NCBI GenBank assembly: GCA_946221045.1
Contig: CAMIIY010000039.1
Span: 1 to 10,476, forward strand
Origin: an uncultured Oceanospirillaceae bacterium
GTDB lineage: Bacteria > Pseudomonadota > Gammaproteobacteria > Pseudomonadales > Balneatricaceae
DNA length: 10,476 nt
Reading direction: 5' to 3'
The position numbers were made by a program, and so were the translations under genes. How positions within the stretch are numbered: position 1 is the stretch's first letter; each line of letters opens with the position of its first letter. A model generated the notes under the pieces. It did not search any database. It saw only the letters and a program-made list of their open reading frames with translations, and was not told the DNA's origin. This document shows, piece by piece, positions 1 through 7,258 of the stretch.

Positions 1-1
1 C

Positions 2-709
2 CCCAGGTTTGATACAGCCTTACTTGACTTCAGTTACAGCCGCCTGTTCCGCTACAACCGTTTCAGTGGCCGGGACCGCATTGGTGACACGCAACAGGCA
101 TCCATCGGCTTAGGCAGCCGCGTTATCTCCGCCAACGGTGCCGAGCTATTCTCCATCGGGGTAGGCCAGGCGTTTTATTTCGCTGACCGCGAAGTGACGC
201 CGTTCTCCACCAATGAAGACCCGACCCGCAGCCAGAGTGATCTGGCGACCTATCTGGGTTGGCAGCTGAGCGAAAACTGGCGTGTGAGTCTGGATGCCAT
301 TCTGGATCAGAGCGATTTCAAAAATACCGAATCCAATGTACGCTTGCGCTACAACCGCGACCTGAACCACCGTATCGACCTCAGCTATCGGTTTGAGGAC
401 GATGTGCGTGAGCAGGCTGATCTGTCATTTATCTGGCCACTGGCCAGCCAATGGACCAGTTTCGGTCGCTGGCAGCAAGACCTGCAGAATAATGAACTAC
501 TGGAAGCCGCACTGGGTCTTGAATATGAAAGCTGCTGCTGGAAACTCAGCCTGGCAGGCCGGCGCTGGCTGGATAACGACGAAGTGTATGACTCCGGCGC
601 GTTCCTGACCCTGACACTCAAGGGCCTGGGTGCATTGGGCAGTGGCAGCAACGGTTTCCTGGAAGACATCATCGGATACGAAGAGCGTGAAGAGCACAAT
701 GATAACTAA
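2..709 (+). CDS. lptD: LptD, LPS-assembly outer-membrane protein, C-terminal part (5' end outside window)
   Basis: LptD is the outer-membrane beta-barrel that, with the lipoprotein LptE, inserts lipopolysaccharide into the outer leaflet. The frame is open from position 2 to the TAA at 707-709, giving 235 residues, about the last quarter to third of a usual LptD. It begins inside the barrel with alternating polar/hydrophobic strands and contains the typical segment LFRYNRFSGRDRIGDTQQ, followed by strand repeats rich in aromatic residues. Two adjacent cysteines in YESCCW (codons 533-538) match the C-terminal cysteine pair (C724-C725 in E. coli) that forms the inter-domain disulfides LptD needs to function. 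The N-terminal periplasmic domain and signal peptide lie upstream of the window. The last 11 nt overlap surA, whose product is a chaperone for LptD folding. The ATG at 194 is internal and is not the true start. Identification is firm. Confidence 0.95.
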   Translation, partial: PRFDTALLDFSYSRLFRYNRFSGRDRIGDTQQASIGLGSRVISANGAELFSIGVGQAFYFADREVTPFSTNEDPTRSQSDLATYLGWQLSENWRVSLDAILDQSDFKNTESNVRLRYNRDLNHRIDLSYRFEDDVREQADLSFIWPLASQWTSFGRWQQDLQNNELLEAALGLEYESCCWKLSLAGRRWLDNDEVYDSGAFLTLTLKGLGALGSGSNGFLEDIIGYEEREEHNDN

Positions 710-1988
710 GCTCCTGCAACTGATTGTTGCCTGTACCTTTCTCCTTCAGATACCCCTTCAGGCATCTGCAGCAATCGAACCACTGGATCAGGTGGTGGCT
801 GTCGTCAATGAAGACGTTATCTTGCAAAGTGAACTTGAAGAACGTATTCAAATCGTCAAAGAACAACTGACAGCGCGTAATACCCGTCTGCCCTCAGACG
901 CCGTGTTACGCAGTCAGGTGCTGGAGCGTCTGATCGTGGAAAACCTGCAACGACAGGTTGCCATCGTCAGAGGTATCCGCATTTCAGACAGTCAGCTGAA
1001 TGCCGCACTGGGCAACATCGCCACCCAGAACAAAATGACTCTGGATCAGTTCCGCACCGCACTGATTGCAGAGGGTCGTGACTACCAGTCTGTTCGCGAA
1101 CAGATCAAGAATGAGATGCTGATACGCAATGTGCAGCAGAATGTAGTTAACCGTCGTATCAGGGTATCCGAACAGGAAGTGAAAAACTTCCTCGCCTCCG
1201 AAACCGGCCAGGAAAACACGGCAGCACAGTTCCAGCTCAGCCATATTCTGATCAGCATTCCCACACGGGCGGCACCCGAGGTAATTAAAGCCGCCGAAGC
1301 AAAAGCCACCAAAATCTACCAGCAGGTTCAGGACGGTGCTTCGTTCGGCGAATTAGCCATTGCCCAATCTGATGCACAAAACGCCCTGCAGGGTGGTGAT
1401 CTCGGCTGGCGCACAGCCAGCGAACTGCCCGCCGAACTGGGCGAGGTCATTCGCACACTGGAGCCGGGCCAGGTGAGCCGTCCAATTCGTGCCCCCAGTG
1501 GTTTCCACCTGTTTCAGGTGCGGGATAAACGAGGCGGCGCCGTGCAACTGGTTGAACAGACCAAAGTGCGCCATATCCTGCTAAAACCCAGCGAAATCCG
1601 CACCCCACAGCAGACCGAACGCGAGATCCGGAATCTGTATCGCCGCGTTCTGCAGGGGGAATCCTTCAGCACGCTGGCCAAAGATTACAGCGATGATCCC
1701 GGCAGCGGATCAGAAGGTGGCTCTCTGGGCTGGACCCAGAACGGACAGATGGTGCCAGAGTTCGAACAGGTCATGAACAATACCTCAATCAATGGCGTCT
1801 CTGAACCTTTTGAGTCACGCTTTGGCTGGCACATTCTTGAAGTAGAAGAACGTCGTACAGTAGATATGGGTGAAGAGATGCAGGAAAACCAGGCGCGCTC
1901 CATCATTGCCAAACGCAAGTTTGACGAAGAGCTGACCAACTGGTTACGCGAGCTGCGCTCACAGGCTTACATTGACATCAAAGAGTAA
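699..1988 (+). CDS. surA: SurA, periplasmic chaperone / parvulin peptidyl-prolyl isomerase
   Basis: SurA is a periplasmic chaperone that escorts unfolded outer-membrane proteins, LptD among them, to the BAM complex. The chosen ATG at 699 gives 429 residues; E. coli SurA has 428. The product opens with a Sec signal peptide: Lys4, a hydrophobic core, and cleavage likely after ASA at residue 24. The N-terminal chaperone domain ([18 protein letters not shown] onward) runs to about residue 170. Two parvulin domains follow, roughly residues 177-275 (begins QFQLSHILI) and 288-385 (begins [10 protein letters not shown]), then a C-terminal helix (about 395-425). An in-frame ATG at 630 would add 23 residues with no signal-peptide character, so it is rejected. 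A GAAGAG element lies just upstream of 699. The start overlaps the end of lptD by 11 nt, which suggests translational coupling. Identification is firm. Confidence 0.97.
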   Translation: MITKLLQLIVACTFLLQIPLQASAAIEPLDQVVAVVNEDVILQSELEERIQIVKEQLTARNTRLPSDAVLRSQVLERLIVENLQRQVAIVRGIRISDSQLNAALGNIATQNKMTLDQFRTALIAEGRDYQSVREQIKNEMLIRNVQQNVVNRRIRVSEQEVKNFLASETGQENTAAQFQLSHILISIPTRAAPEVIKAAEAKATKIYQQVQDGASFGELAIAQSDAQNALQGGDLGWRTASELPAELGEVIRTLEPGQVSRPIRAPSGFHLFQVRDKRGGAVQLVEQTKVRHILLKPSEIRTPQQTEREIRNLYRRVLQGESFSTLAKDYSDDPGSGSEGGSLGWTQNGQMVPEFEQVMNNTSINGVSEPFESRFGWHILEVEERRTVDMGEEMQENQARSIIAKRKFDEELTNWLRELRSQAYIDIKE

Positions 1989-1995
1989 ACCGCCC

Positions 1996-2991
1996 GTGCT
2001 GCCCCGACGCCTGGCGATTACAGCCGGAGAACCTGCCGGCATTGGCCCTGACCTCTGCATCCAGATTGCACAGCAGGGCCATAGCCAGGAACTGATCGTT
2101 ATCGCCGATCCCGCTCTGTTGCAGCAACGGGCGGAACATCTCGGTTTGCCGCTGCAACTGAACAACTACCACCCGGACCAACCGGCACAACCTACAGCAC
2201 CCGGCACCCTTACCGTCTGCCCGGTTGCCCTGAAGTCAGCAGCACAGCCCGGACAGCTTGATCCGCAGAACGCCACCTATGTGCTCACTACACTGACCCG
2301 TGCCACAGAGGGCTGCCTGAATCACGAATTTGATGCCATGATCACCGCCCCCGTGCACAAAGGTGTGATCAATGATGCGGGCATTGCCTTTACCGGCCAT
2401 ACAGAGTTTCTGGAGCAACTGACGCAGAGCACGAAGGTCGTAATGATGCTGGCAACTGCCGAACTGCGTGTTGCACTCGTCACCACACACCTGCCTCTGA
2501 AAGACGTGGCCAGCGCCATCACCCCGACACTGCTCACCGAAATTATTGAGGTACTGGACCGAGACCTGAAACAGAGCTTTGGCCTGGCAACCCCCCATAT
2601 TCTGGTGGCCGGCCTGAATCCCCATGCCGGAGAAGGTGGCCATCTGGGCCGGGAAGAGATCGAGGTCATAGAACCTACACTCAACACACTGCGCGCCCGC
2701 GGCATACATCTGACAGGGCCACTGCCGGCTGATACCCTCTTTACACCCAAACATCTGAACAACGCAGATGCGGTGCTGGCGATGTACCATGATCAGGGCT
2801 TACCCGTGTTAAAATTTCAGGGATTTGGACGGGCGGCCAATATTACACTGGGCATGCCCATTATTCGCACCTCCGTCGATCACGGCACCGCTCTGGATCT
2901 GGCAGGCACCGGCCAGGCAGATCCGGGCAGTTTGCTGACAGCCATCGATTATGCTGGCCTGATGGCCCAACACCGCGCAACACAGGCCTGA
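1996..2991 (+). CDS. pdxA: PdxA, 4-hydroxythreonine-4-phosphate dehydrogenase
   Basis: PdxA oxidises 4-phosphohydroxy-L-threonine with NAD(P); the unstable product decarboxylates to the aminoacetone phosphate used with deoxyxylulose phosphate to build pyridoxine 5'-phosphate (cytosolic vitamin B6 synthesis). From the GTG at 1996 the protein has 331 residues. The N-terminal motif [12 protein letters not shown], the TGHTEFLE segment and the three metal-binding histidines are all present: H165 (TTHLPL), H210 (NPHAGEGG) and H265 (MYHDQG). Each is exactly one less than E. coli H166, H211 and H266. That register, plus AAGAG at 1981-1985 ten nt upstream, favours GTG 1996. The alternative is a TTG at 1972, inside surA, adding 8 residues with no clear ribosome binding site. 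The gene starts 7 nt after the surA stop and ends 2 nt before rsmA, the surA-pdxA-rsmA order known from E. coli. Function is firm; the start is fairly sure. Confidence 0.95.
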   Translation: MLPRRLAITAGEPAGIGPDLCIQIAQQGHSQELIVIADPALLQQRAEHLGLPLQLNNYHPDQPAQPTAPGTLTVCPVALKSAAQPGQLDPQNATYVLTTLTRATEGCLNHEFDAMITAPVHKGVINDAGIAFTGHTEFLEQLTQSTKVVMMLATAELRVALVTTHLPLKDVASAITPTLLTEIIEVLDRDLKQSFGLATPHILVAGLNPHAGEGGHLGREEIEVIEPTLNTLRARGIHLTGPLPADTLFTPKHLNNADAVLAMYHDQGLPVLKFQGFGRAANITLGMPIIRTSVDHGTALDLAGTGQADPGSLLTAIDYAGLMAQHRATQA

Positions 2992-2993
2992 AC

Positions 2994-3797
2994 ATGAGTA
3001 AAAAACCCGCTATGCATAAAGCCCGCAAACGGTTCGGGCAGAACTTTTTACATGATCCCGGCGTTATCCGACGCATCATGCGTGCCATTTCGCCCCGCCC
3101 GTCTGATTGCATGGTTGAAATTGGCCCCGGCCTGGGCGCCCTGACCGAATACTTGCTGGAAGAAGCCGGAGAACTGGACGCGGTGGAACTGGATCGGGAC
3201 CTGCCACCGATTCTGCGCACCAAGTTTTTCACCTATGGTGACCAATTCCGCATCCATGAAGCAGATGCGATGAAATTTGATTTTTCGACCCTGTGCCGGG
3301 AGGGGAAACCACTACGGGTGGTAGGCAACCTGCCTTATAACATCTCCACCCAGCTGATCTTCCATCTGCTGAGTTTTACCAATCAGATTGAAGATATGCA
3401 CTTTATGCTGCAAAAAGAGGTGGTGGATCGCATGGCCGCCGGCCCGGGTGAAAACAACTACGGCCGTCTCAGCATCATGGCCCAGTATTTTTGCCAGGTA
3501 GAATCCCTGTTTCAGGTTCCGCCGGGGGCATTCAATCCAGCCCCCAAAGTGGATTCTGCCATTATCCGGCTGACACCTTATAAACACCTGCCCCACACGG
3601 CGACGGATGTGAAGCAACTGGAGGATCTGGTAAGAACCGCCTTTGGCCAACGCCGCAAAACCCTGCGCAACAACCTGAAGGGACTTATCTCTGCAGACAC
3701 CCTCGAAGCTCATGGCATTGACCCGGGCCTGCGCCCCGAAAAACTGTCAGTTGCAGATTATGTGGGCTTAAGTAATTATCTGACTTCGTCAACCTAA
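2994..3797 (+). CDS. rsmA: RsmA (KsgA), 16S rRNA adenine-N6,N6-dimethyltransferase
   Basis: RsmA transfers four methyl groups from S-adenosylmethionine to two adjacent adenosines (A1518 and A1519, E. coli numbering) in the 3'-terminal helix of 16S rRNA, a late checkpoint in 30S assembly. The 267-residue product is close to E. coli KsgA (273). It shows the N-terminal RKRFGQNFL box (about residues 11-19), the SAM-binding motif I VEIGPGLGALTEYL (from residue 41), the catalytic motif IV NLPYN (112-116), and the C-terminal NPAPKVDSAIIRL and AFGQRRKTLRNNLKG segments. The ATG at 2994 follows the pdxA stop by 2 nt, so translation is probably coupled; only a weak CAGG lies upstream. An internal ATG at 3012 is possible but would trim the basic N-terminal tail common in the family. 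apaG follows after 10 nt. Identification is firm. Confidence 0.97.
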   Translation: MSKKPAMHKARKRFGQNFLHDPGVIRRIMRAISPRPSDCMVEIGPGLGALTEYLLEEAGELDAVELDRDLPPILRTKFFTYGDQFRIHEADAMKFDFSTLCREGKPLRVVGNLPYNISTQLIFHLLSFTNQIEDMHFMLQKEVVDRMAAGPGENNYGRLSIMAQYFCQVESLFQVPPGAFNPAPKVDSAIIRLTPYKHLPHTATDVKQLEDLVRTAFGQRRKTLRNNLKGLISADTLEAHGIDPGLRPEKLSVADYVGLSNYLTSST

Positions 3798-3807
3798 GCG
3801 ACTATTT

Positions 3808-4194
3808 ATGAACACCCCCGACTACGGCGATAACATCGAAATCAATGTCGAAACAGCCTATCTGGCACAGCAGTCAGATCCGGCCGGCAAGCGTTTTGTC
3901 TTCTCCTACCAGATCACCATCACCAATCATAATCCGGTGGCCGTACAGCTATTGCGCCGGCGCTGGGTCATTACTGATGGCAACCAGCAGGTTCAGGAAG
4001 TCGAGGGCGAGGGTGTCATCGGCGAAACTCCGATTATCGAGCCCGATCAGAGCTACCAGTACACCAGCGGTGCGGTACTTACCACCAGCGTTGGCAGCAT
4101 GCAGGGCTATTATCAGATGCGCGATGAAGCGGGTGAAAAATTCCGCGCCATGATTCCTACCTTCACGCTGGCGCGTCCCAACGCGCTGCATTAA
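3808..4194 (+). CDS. apaG: ApaG family protein (DUF525)
   Basis: ApaG is a small cytosolic protein with an immunoglobulin/fibronectin-like beta-sandwich fold. Its biochemical role is unsettled, although genetics ties it to the apaH locus and the same domain occurs in eukaryotic F-box proteins. The 128-residue product matches the family's usual length of about 125 and carries the conserved run through VQLLRRRWVITDGN, VEGEGVIGETPIIEP, YQYTSGAVLTT and SMQGYYQMRDEAG. There is no signal peptide or membrane segment. The ATG at 3808 begins 10 nt after the rsmA stop, with no strong Shine-Dalgarno sequence, so coupling to rsmA translation is likely. apaH follows 21 nt downstream, giving the rsmA-apaG-apaH order seen across gammaproteobacteria. 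Family assignment is firm; molecular function is not known. Confidence 0.96.
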   Translation: MNTPDYGDNIEINVETAYLAQQSDPAGKRFVFSYQITITNHNPVAVQLLRRRWVITDGNQQVQEVEGEGVIGETPIIEPDQSYQYTSGAVLTTSVGSMQGYYQMRDEAGEKFRAMIPTFTLARPNALH

Positions 4195-4215
4195 GCATCA
4201 AGCGGACCCGCCACA

Positions 4216-5049
4216 GTGCCAGTTTACGCGATCGGTGATATCCAGGGCTGCTACGATGCCCTGGTCCGCCTGCTGGACAAACTGAATTTCAGCAGTAACG
4301 ACCAGCTCTGGGTTGCCGGCGATCTGGTTAACCGGGGCCCGCAATCACTTGAAACTCTGCGTTTACTTAAGCAACTGGGACCGCAGGTACAGGCCGTCCT
4401 GGGCAACCATGACCTGCATCTGCTGGCGGTATACCACAACCGCCGTCACAGCAAAGGCAAGGATACCCTCGATCAGGTTCTGAACAGCCAGGACAGCGAT
4501 GAACTGATGCACTGGCTGCAACAACAACCCCTACTGGTCACCGACCCTGATGGGGCATATTGCATGACCCATGCCGGCCTGCCTCCCTGCTGGAGCCTGG
4601 CCGAAGCCCGCCAATACGCAGCAGAAGTGGAAGCGGTATTGCGCAGCGATAATGCACACAACTATTTTGATAACATGTATGGCAATGACCCGGCCTGCTG
4701 GCGGCCTGACCTCAAAGGCACCGAGCGCCTGCGGGTAATTACCAACTACCTGACCCGGATGCGCTTTTGTCAGTCAGATGGCAGCCTGAATTTTAGCCAC
4801 AAGGGATCACCGGAGAACGCCCCGACCGGCTTCCGGCCCTGGTATTTATTTCCCCGCAAGGCACGCTCAGATGATACAGTGAACCTGATCTTTGGCCACT
4901 GGGCCAGCCTGATGGGGCAAACTCACCTGCCCCACCTGTTTGCAATCGATACGGGCTGCGTCTGGGGCAATCAACTGACCGCCCTGCGTCTGGAAGATCA
5001 CCGTATAATCAGCGTTGAAGGCCTGTCCGCGACAGCCCCGGCAAAGTAA
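4216..5049 (+). CDS. apaH: ApaH, symmetrical Ap4A hydrolase (GTG start)
   Basis: ApaH cleaves diadenosine tetraphosphate (Ap4A) symmetrically to two ADP and also removes Np4-type caps from RNA 5' ends; it belongs to the PPP metallophosphatases. The 277-residue product is near the E. coli length (280). Phosphatase motifs are visible: GDIQG (residues 7-11), GDLVNRG (35-41), GNHDLH (63-68), a later THAG and FGHWASLMG toward the C-terminus. The first motif has Gln10 where E. coli has His10 (GDVHG); from memory this Gln is usual in Pseudomonas-type ApaH. The start is a GTG at 4216, supported because the product then begins MPVYAIGD, aligning with E. coli MATYLIGD. The upstream ribosome site is weak. 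The gene lies 21 nt after apaG and 16 nt before glpE. Confidence 0.96.
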   Translation: MPVYAIGDIQGCYDALVRLLDKLNFSSNDQLWVAGDLVNRGPQSLETLRLLKQLGPQVQAVLGNHDLHLLAVYHNRRHSKGKDTLDQVLNSQDSDELMHWLQQQPLLVTDPDGAYCMTHAGLPPCWSLAEARQYAAEVEAVLRSDNAHNYFDNMYGNDPACWRPDLKGTERLRVITNYLTRMRFCQSDGSLNFSHKGSPENAPTGFRPWYLFPRKARSDDTVNLIFGHWASLMGQTHLPHLFAIDTGCVWGNQLTALRLEDHRIISVEGLSATAPAK

Positions 5050-5065
5050 TAAAAGAGGACAACGC

Positions 5066-5383
5066 ATGAGCGAATTCAAATGCATCGACAGCCCATTGGC
5101 CGCCGACCTGCTGAAGCAGGGCGCCAGCGTAGCCGACATCCGTGATGCAGCCAGTTTTTCAGCCGGCCACATCACCGGGGCATATAATTTAAGCAATGAC
5201 AATCTGCACGAATTTATCCAGCAGGCTGATCTGGACCAGCCCCTGCTGGTCTGCTGCTATCACGGCATCAGCAGCCAGCCAGCCGCCCAGTTTCTGGCCG
5301 ATAAAGGATTCGATCAGGTCTACAGCATCAACGGCGGTTTTGAAGCCTGGCGTAACGAGCAGCCAGACCTCTGCGAGAAATAA
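5066..5383 (+). CDS. glpE: GlpE-like single-domain rhodanese (thiosulfate sulfurtransferase)
   Basis: GlpE-type proteins are cytosolic rhodaneses that move sulfane sulfur from thiosulfate to cyanide or to thiols such as thioredoxin through a cysteine persulfide. The 105-residue product is about the size of E. coli GlpE (108). It carries VADIRDAASFSAGHI (the CH2A-like region, about residues 22-36), the active-site loop CYHGISS with catalytic Cys64 (E. coli Cys65), and YSINGGFEAW near the C-terminus. The ATG at 5066 has a good ribosome binding site, AGAGGA at 5054-5059, six nt upstream. A longer open frame from 5015 runs into apaH and is rejected. There are no glycerol (glp) genes nearby; the gene sits between apaH and cca, as I recall for Pseudomonas. 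cca starts 1 nt after its stop. The family call is firm; the physiological sulfur acceptor is unknown. Confidence 0.93.
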   Translation: MSEFKCIDSPLAADLLKQGASVADIRDAASFSAGHITGAYNLSNDNLHEFIQQADLDQPLLVCCYHGISSQPAAQFLADKGFDQVYSINGGFEAWRNEQPDLCEK

Positions 5384-5384
5384 C

Positions 5385-6521
5385 GTGCAAACCTATCTGG
5401 TAGGCGGTGCCGTCCGGGATCAACTGCTCGGTCTGCACGTCTATGACCGTGACTGGGTCGTGATTGGTGCCACACCGGAGCAGATGCTGGCACAGGGCTT
5501 CCAGCCCGTAGGGCAGGACTTTCCGGTCTTTATCCATCCGAAAACCGGTGAAGAATACGCCCTGGCACGGACCGAACGTAAGTCCGGTAAAGGCTATACC
5601 GGCTTTACCTATCATGCCGCTCCGGATATCACTCTGGAGCAGGACTTACTGCGCCGCGATCTGACGATTAATGCCATGGCAATGGATGATACTGGCCAAA
5701 TCATAGACCCCTACCAGGGTCAGCGTGATCTTGAACAGCGCCTGCTCAGGCATGTATCTCCGGCCTTTGCCGAAGATCCATTACGAGTGCTGCGAGTGGC
5801 ACGATTTGCGGCTCGACTGGCACCACTGGGTTTTACCGTCGCTGAAGAAACCCTCGCCCTGATGCAAACCCTCTCAGCCGGTGATGAACTGGATCATCTG
5901 ACCCCCGAGCGGGTCTGGAAAGAGCTGGAGCGCGCACTGGGAGAGGCCAGCCCTGCAACCTTTTTCAGCATCATGGCAACCGCCGGCGCACTGGGTAAAC
6001 TGCTACCGGAATGCCTGCCGATGCAGAGCCAGGAGAAGTCCAGCCAGTTTGCCCGCGTTTGTGAGAAATTGGACCTGCCCAGTCAGCGTTTTGCCTGCCT
6101 GCTCAGTCTCTGTCTGGGCAGTGCCTCACAACATGAAATCACCCATCTTTGTGACCGGTTACGCAGCCCCAACACCTTTCGCGATCTGGCACTGCTCTGC
6201 AGCCAGTACCACAAGTCACTGGCCAGCTTTGACAACCTGAGCCCAGGACAGCGACTGCAGACAATCCAGGGCCTTGATCTGCTACGCCGCCCACAACGCC
6301 TGGACGATCTGGTGCCCTGCGTAACGGCACTTCACCACCGGTCACAATCCGAAACCCTGCCACTGATTCTGGACAAAATGGCCCGGTTACAACCAAGACA
6401 ACTGATGAGTCAGGGATTCAGTGGCGCAGCACTGGGTGCCGAACTGGAAAAACGACGTCTGGAAATCTGCCGACTCCCACTTCCCAATAAGGACACGCCC
6501 GATGGTTCAACCACCCGCTAA
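5385..6521 (+). CDS. cca: Cca, CCA-adding tRNA nucleotidyltransferase lacking the HD motif (GTG start)
   Basis: Cca builds or repairs the CCA 3' end of tRNAs from CTP and ATP without a nucleic-acid template. The class II catalytic core is intact: LVGGAVRD (residues 5-12), metal-binding Asp21 and Asp23 in DRDWVV, the ARTERKSG loop, RRDLTINAMA, and the nucleotide-selecting EDxxR motif as EDPLR (130-134), then HLTPERVWKE. The protein has 378 residues, shorter than E. coli Cca (412). It lacks the HD phosphohydrolase centre: where E. coli reads LCHDLGKG, this protein reads LSLCLGSA, and roughly 30 residues around it are missing. It should therefore be a CCA-adding enzyme without the 2',3'-phosphodiesterase/phosphatase side activities (inference). 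The GTG at 5385, 1 nt after the glpE stop, gives the family-typical start MQTYLVGG; the frame open from 5196 overlaps glpE and is rejected. The 3' end overlaps the next gene by 20 nt. Confidence 0.95.
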   Translation: MQTYLVGGAVRDQLLGLHVYDRDWVVIGATPEQMLAQGFQPVGQDFPVFIHPKTGEEYALARTERKSGKGYTGFTYHAAPDITLEQDLLRRDLTINAMAMDDTGQIIDPYQGQRDLEQRLLRHVSPAFAEDPLRVLRVARFAARLAPLGFTVAEETLALMQTLSAGDELDHLTPERVWKELERALGEASPATFFSIMATAGALGKLLPECLPMQSQEKSSQFARVCEKLDLPSQRFACLLSLCLGSASQHEITHLCDRLRSPNTFRDLALLCSQYHKSLASFDNLSPGQRLQTIQGLDLLRRPQRLDDLVPCVTALHHRSQSETLPLILDKMARLQPRQLMSQGFSGAALGAELEKRRLEICRLPLPNKDTPDGSTTR

Positions 6522-7251
6522 AGTTGCGTTAGTCACCGGCGGGGCCCGTCGGGTTGGCGCTACACTGGTAAAACACCTGCATAAGGCGGGCTATAACATT
6601 GTTTTGCACTTTAATAACAGCGCAGACGAAGCCGCAGCGTTCGCCACTGAACTCAATCAACAGCGCCCGGATAGTGTGCGTCTGGTGCAGGCCAACCTGA
6701 ACGATATGACTGCCGTCCAGGCTCTGGCAACCGAAGCGCTGGCCTGTTGGCAACGCATGGATCTGCTGGTCAATAATGCCTCCGCCTTTTACCCGACCCC
6801 GGTCACTGAAAGCAGTCAGGAACAGTGGGATGAGCTCATCAACTCCAACCTGCGGGCACCCTATTTTTTGTGCGCAGCGCTGGCAGACGCTCTGACCGAA
6901 CACAAAGGCAACATCATTAATTTGATTGATATTCATGCGCAGCGGGGGTTGCCCGGCTACCCGATCTATTCAATTGCCAAGGCTGGCTTACAAATGCTCA
7001 CCTACAGTATGGCCAAGGAACTGGCACCCTCCGTCAGAGTGAATGGTGTCTCGCCCGGCCCGATACTCTGGCCGGAAAACGCGGCGGCCCAATCAGCCGC
7101 CGAACAGGACGCAATACTGCAAAAAACACTGCTCAAACGCACAGGCAGCGCTGAAGATCTGGCCGAAGCGGCACTGTATCTGAGCCAGGCCGGATATGTC
7201 ACAGGGCAGGTCATTGCAGTTGATGGCGGCAAGTCACTCTACAGCCACTGA
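6502..7251 (+). CDS. folM: Pteridine reductase (FolM/PTR1-like short-chain dehydrogenase)
   Basis: This is a 249-residue short-chain dehydrogenase/reductase of the pteridine-reductase branch, which uses NADPH to reduce dihydropterins or dihydrofolate; E. coli FolM makes tetrahydromonapterin. The cofactor motif is TGGARRVG (residues 12-19), the TGxxxRxG form that marks pteridine reductases instead of the common TGxxxGxG. NNASAFYPTP follows in the middle. The usual catalytic Ser is replaced by Asp143, followed by Tyr156 and Lys160 (YSIAK), the same spacing as D181/Y194/K198 of Leishmania PTR1. SPGPILWPE and a C-terminal VTGQVIAVDGG also fit. The ATG at 6502 has AAGGA at 6489-6493, 8 nt upstream; an in-frame ATG at 6421 lies within cca and is rejected. 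It overlaps the cca end by 20 nt and faces folK tail to tail. The subfamily is confident; the exact pterin substrate is inferred. Confidence 0.88.
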   Translation: MVQPPAKVALVTGGARRVGATLVKHLHKAGYNIVLHFNNSADEAAAFATELNQQRPDSVRLVQANLNDMTAVQALATEALACWQRMDLLVNNASAFYPTPVTESSQEQWDELINSNLRAPYFLCAALADALTEHKGNIINLIDIHAQRGLPGYPIYSIAKAGLQMLTYSMAKELAPSVRVNGVSPGPILWPENAAAQSAAEQDAILQKTLLKRTGSAEDLAEAALYLSQAGYVTGQVIAVDGGKSLYSH

Positions 7252-7258
7252 GGGCGGT

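Noticed and set aside
720..737. IVAC at residues 9-12 of SurA resembles a lipobox
   Set aside because: The cysteine is too close to the N-terminus, the hydrophobic core continues past it, and a normal cleavage site (ASA at 22-24) follows. SurA is a soluble periplasmic protein.
2236..2790. A 184-codon minus-strand open frame opposite pdxA
   Set aside because: It lies wholly antisense to a well-conserved gene; its translation is rich in Cys, His and Gln with no recognisable domain, and no ribosome site is evident. Shadow frame.
5004..5009. A perfect TATAAT upstream of glpE, inside the end of apaH
   Set aside because: There is no acceptable -35 hexamer at 16-18 nt (17-nt position reads GCCCTG) and no extended -10 TG; it could be chance in coding sequence, so it was not called a promoter.
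5507..5519. A 13-base match GTAGGGCAGGACT shared with 9904-9916
   Set aside because: One copy is in cca coding sequence and one in the rpsU leader; the flanks do not match, and about one such 13-mer pair is expected by chance in 10 kb.
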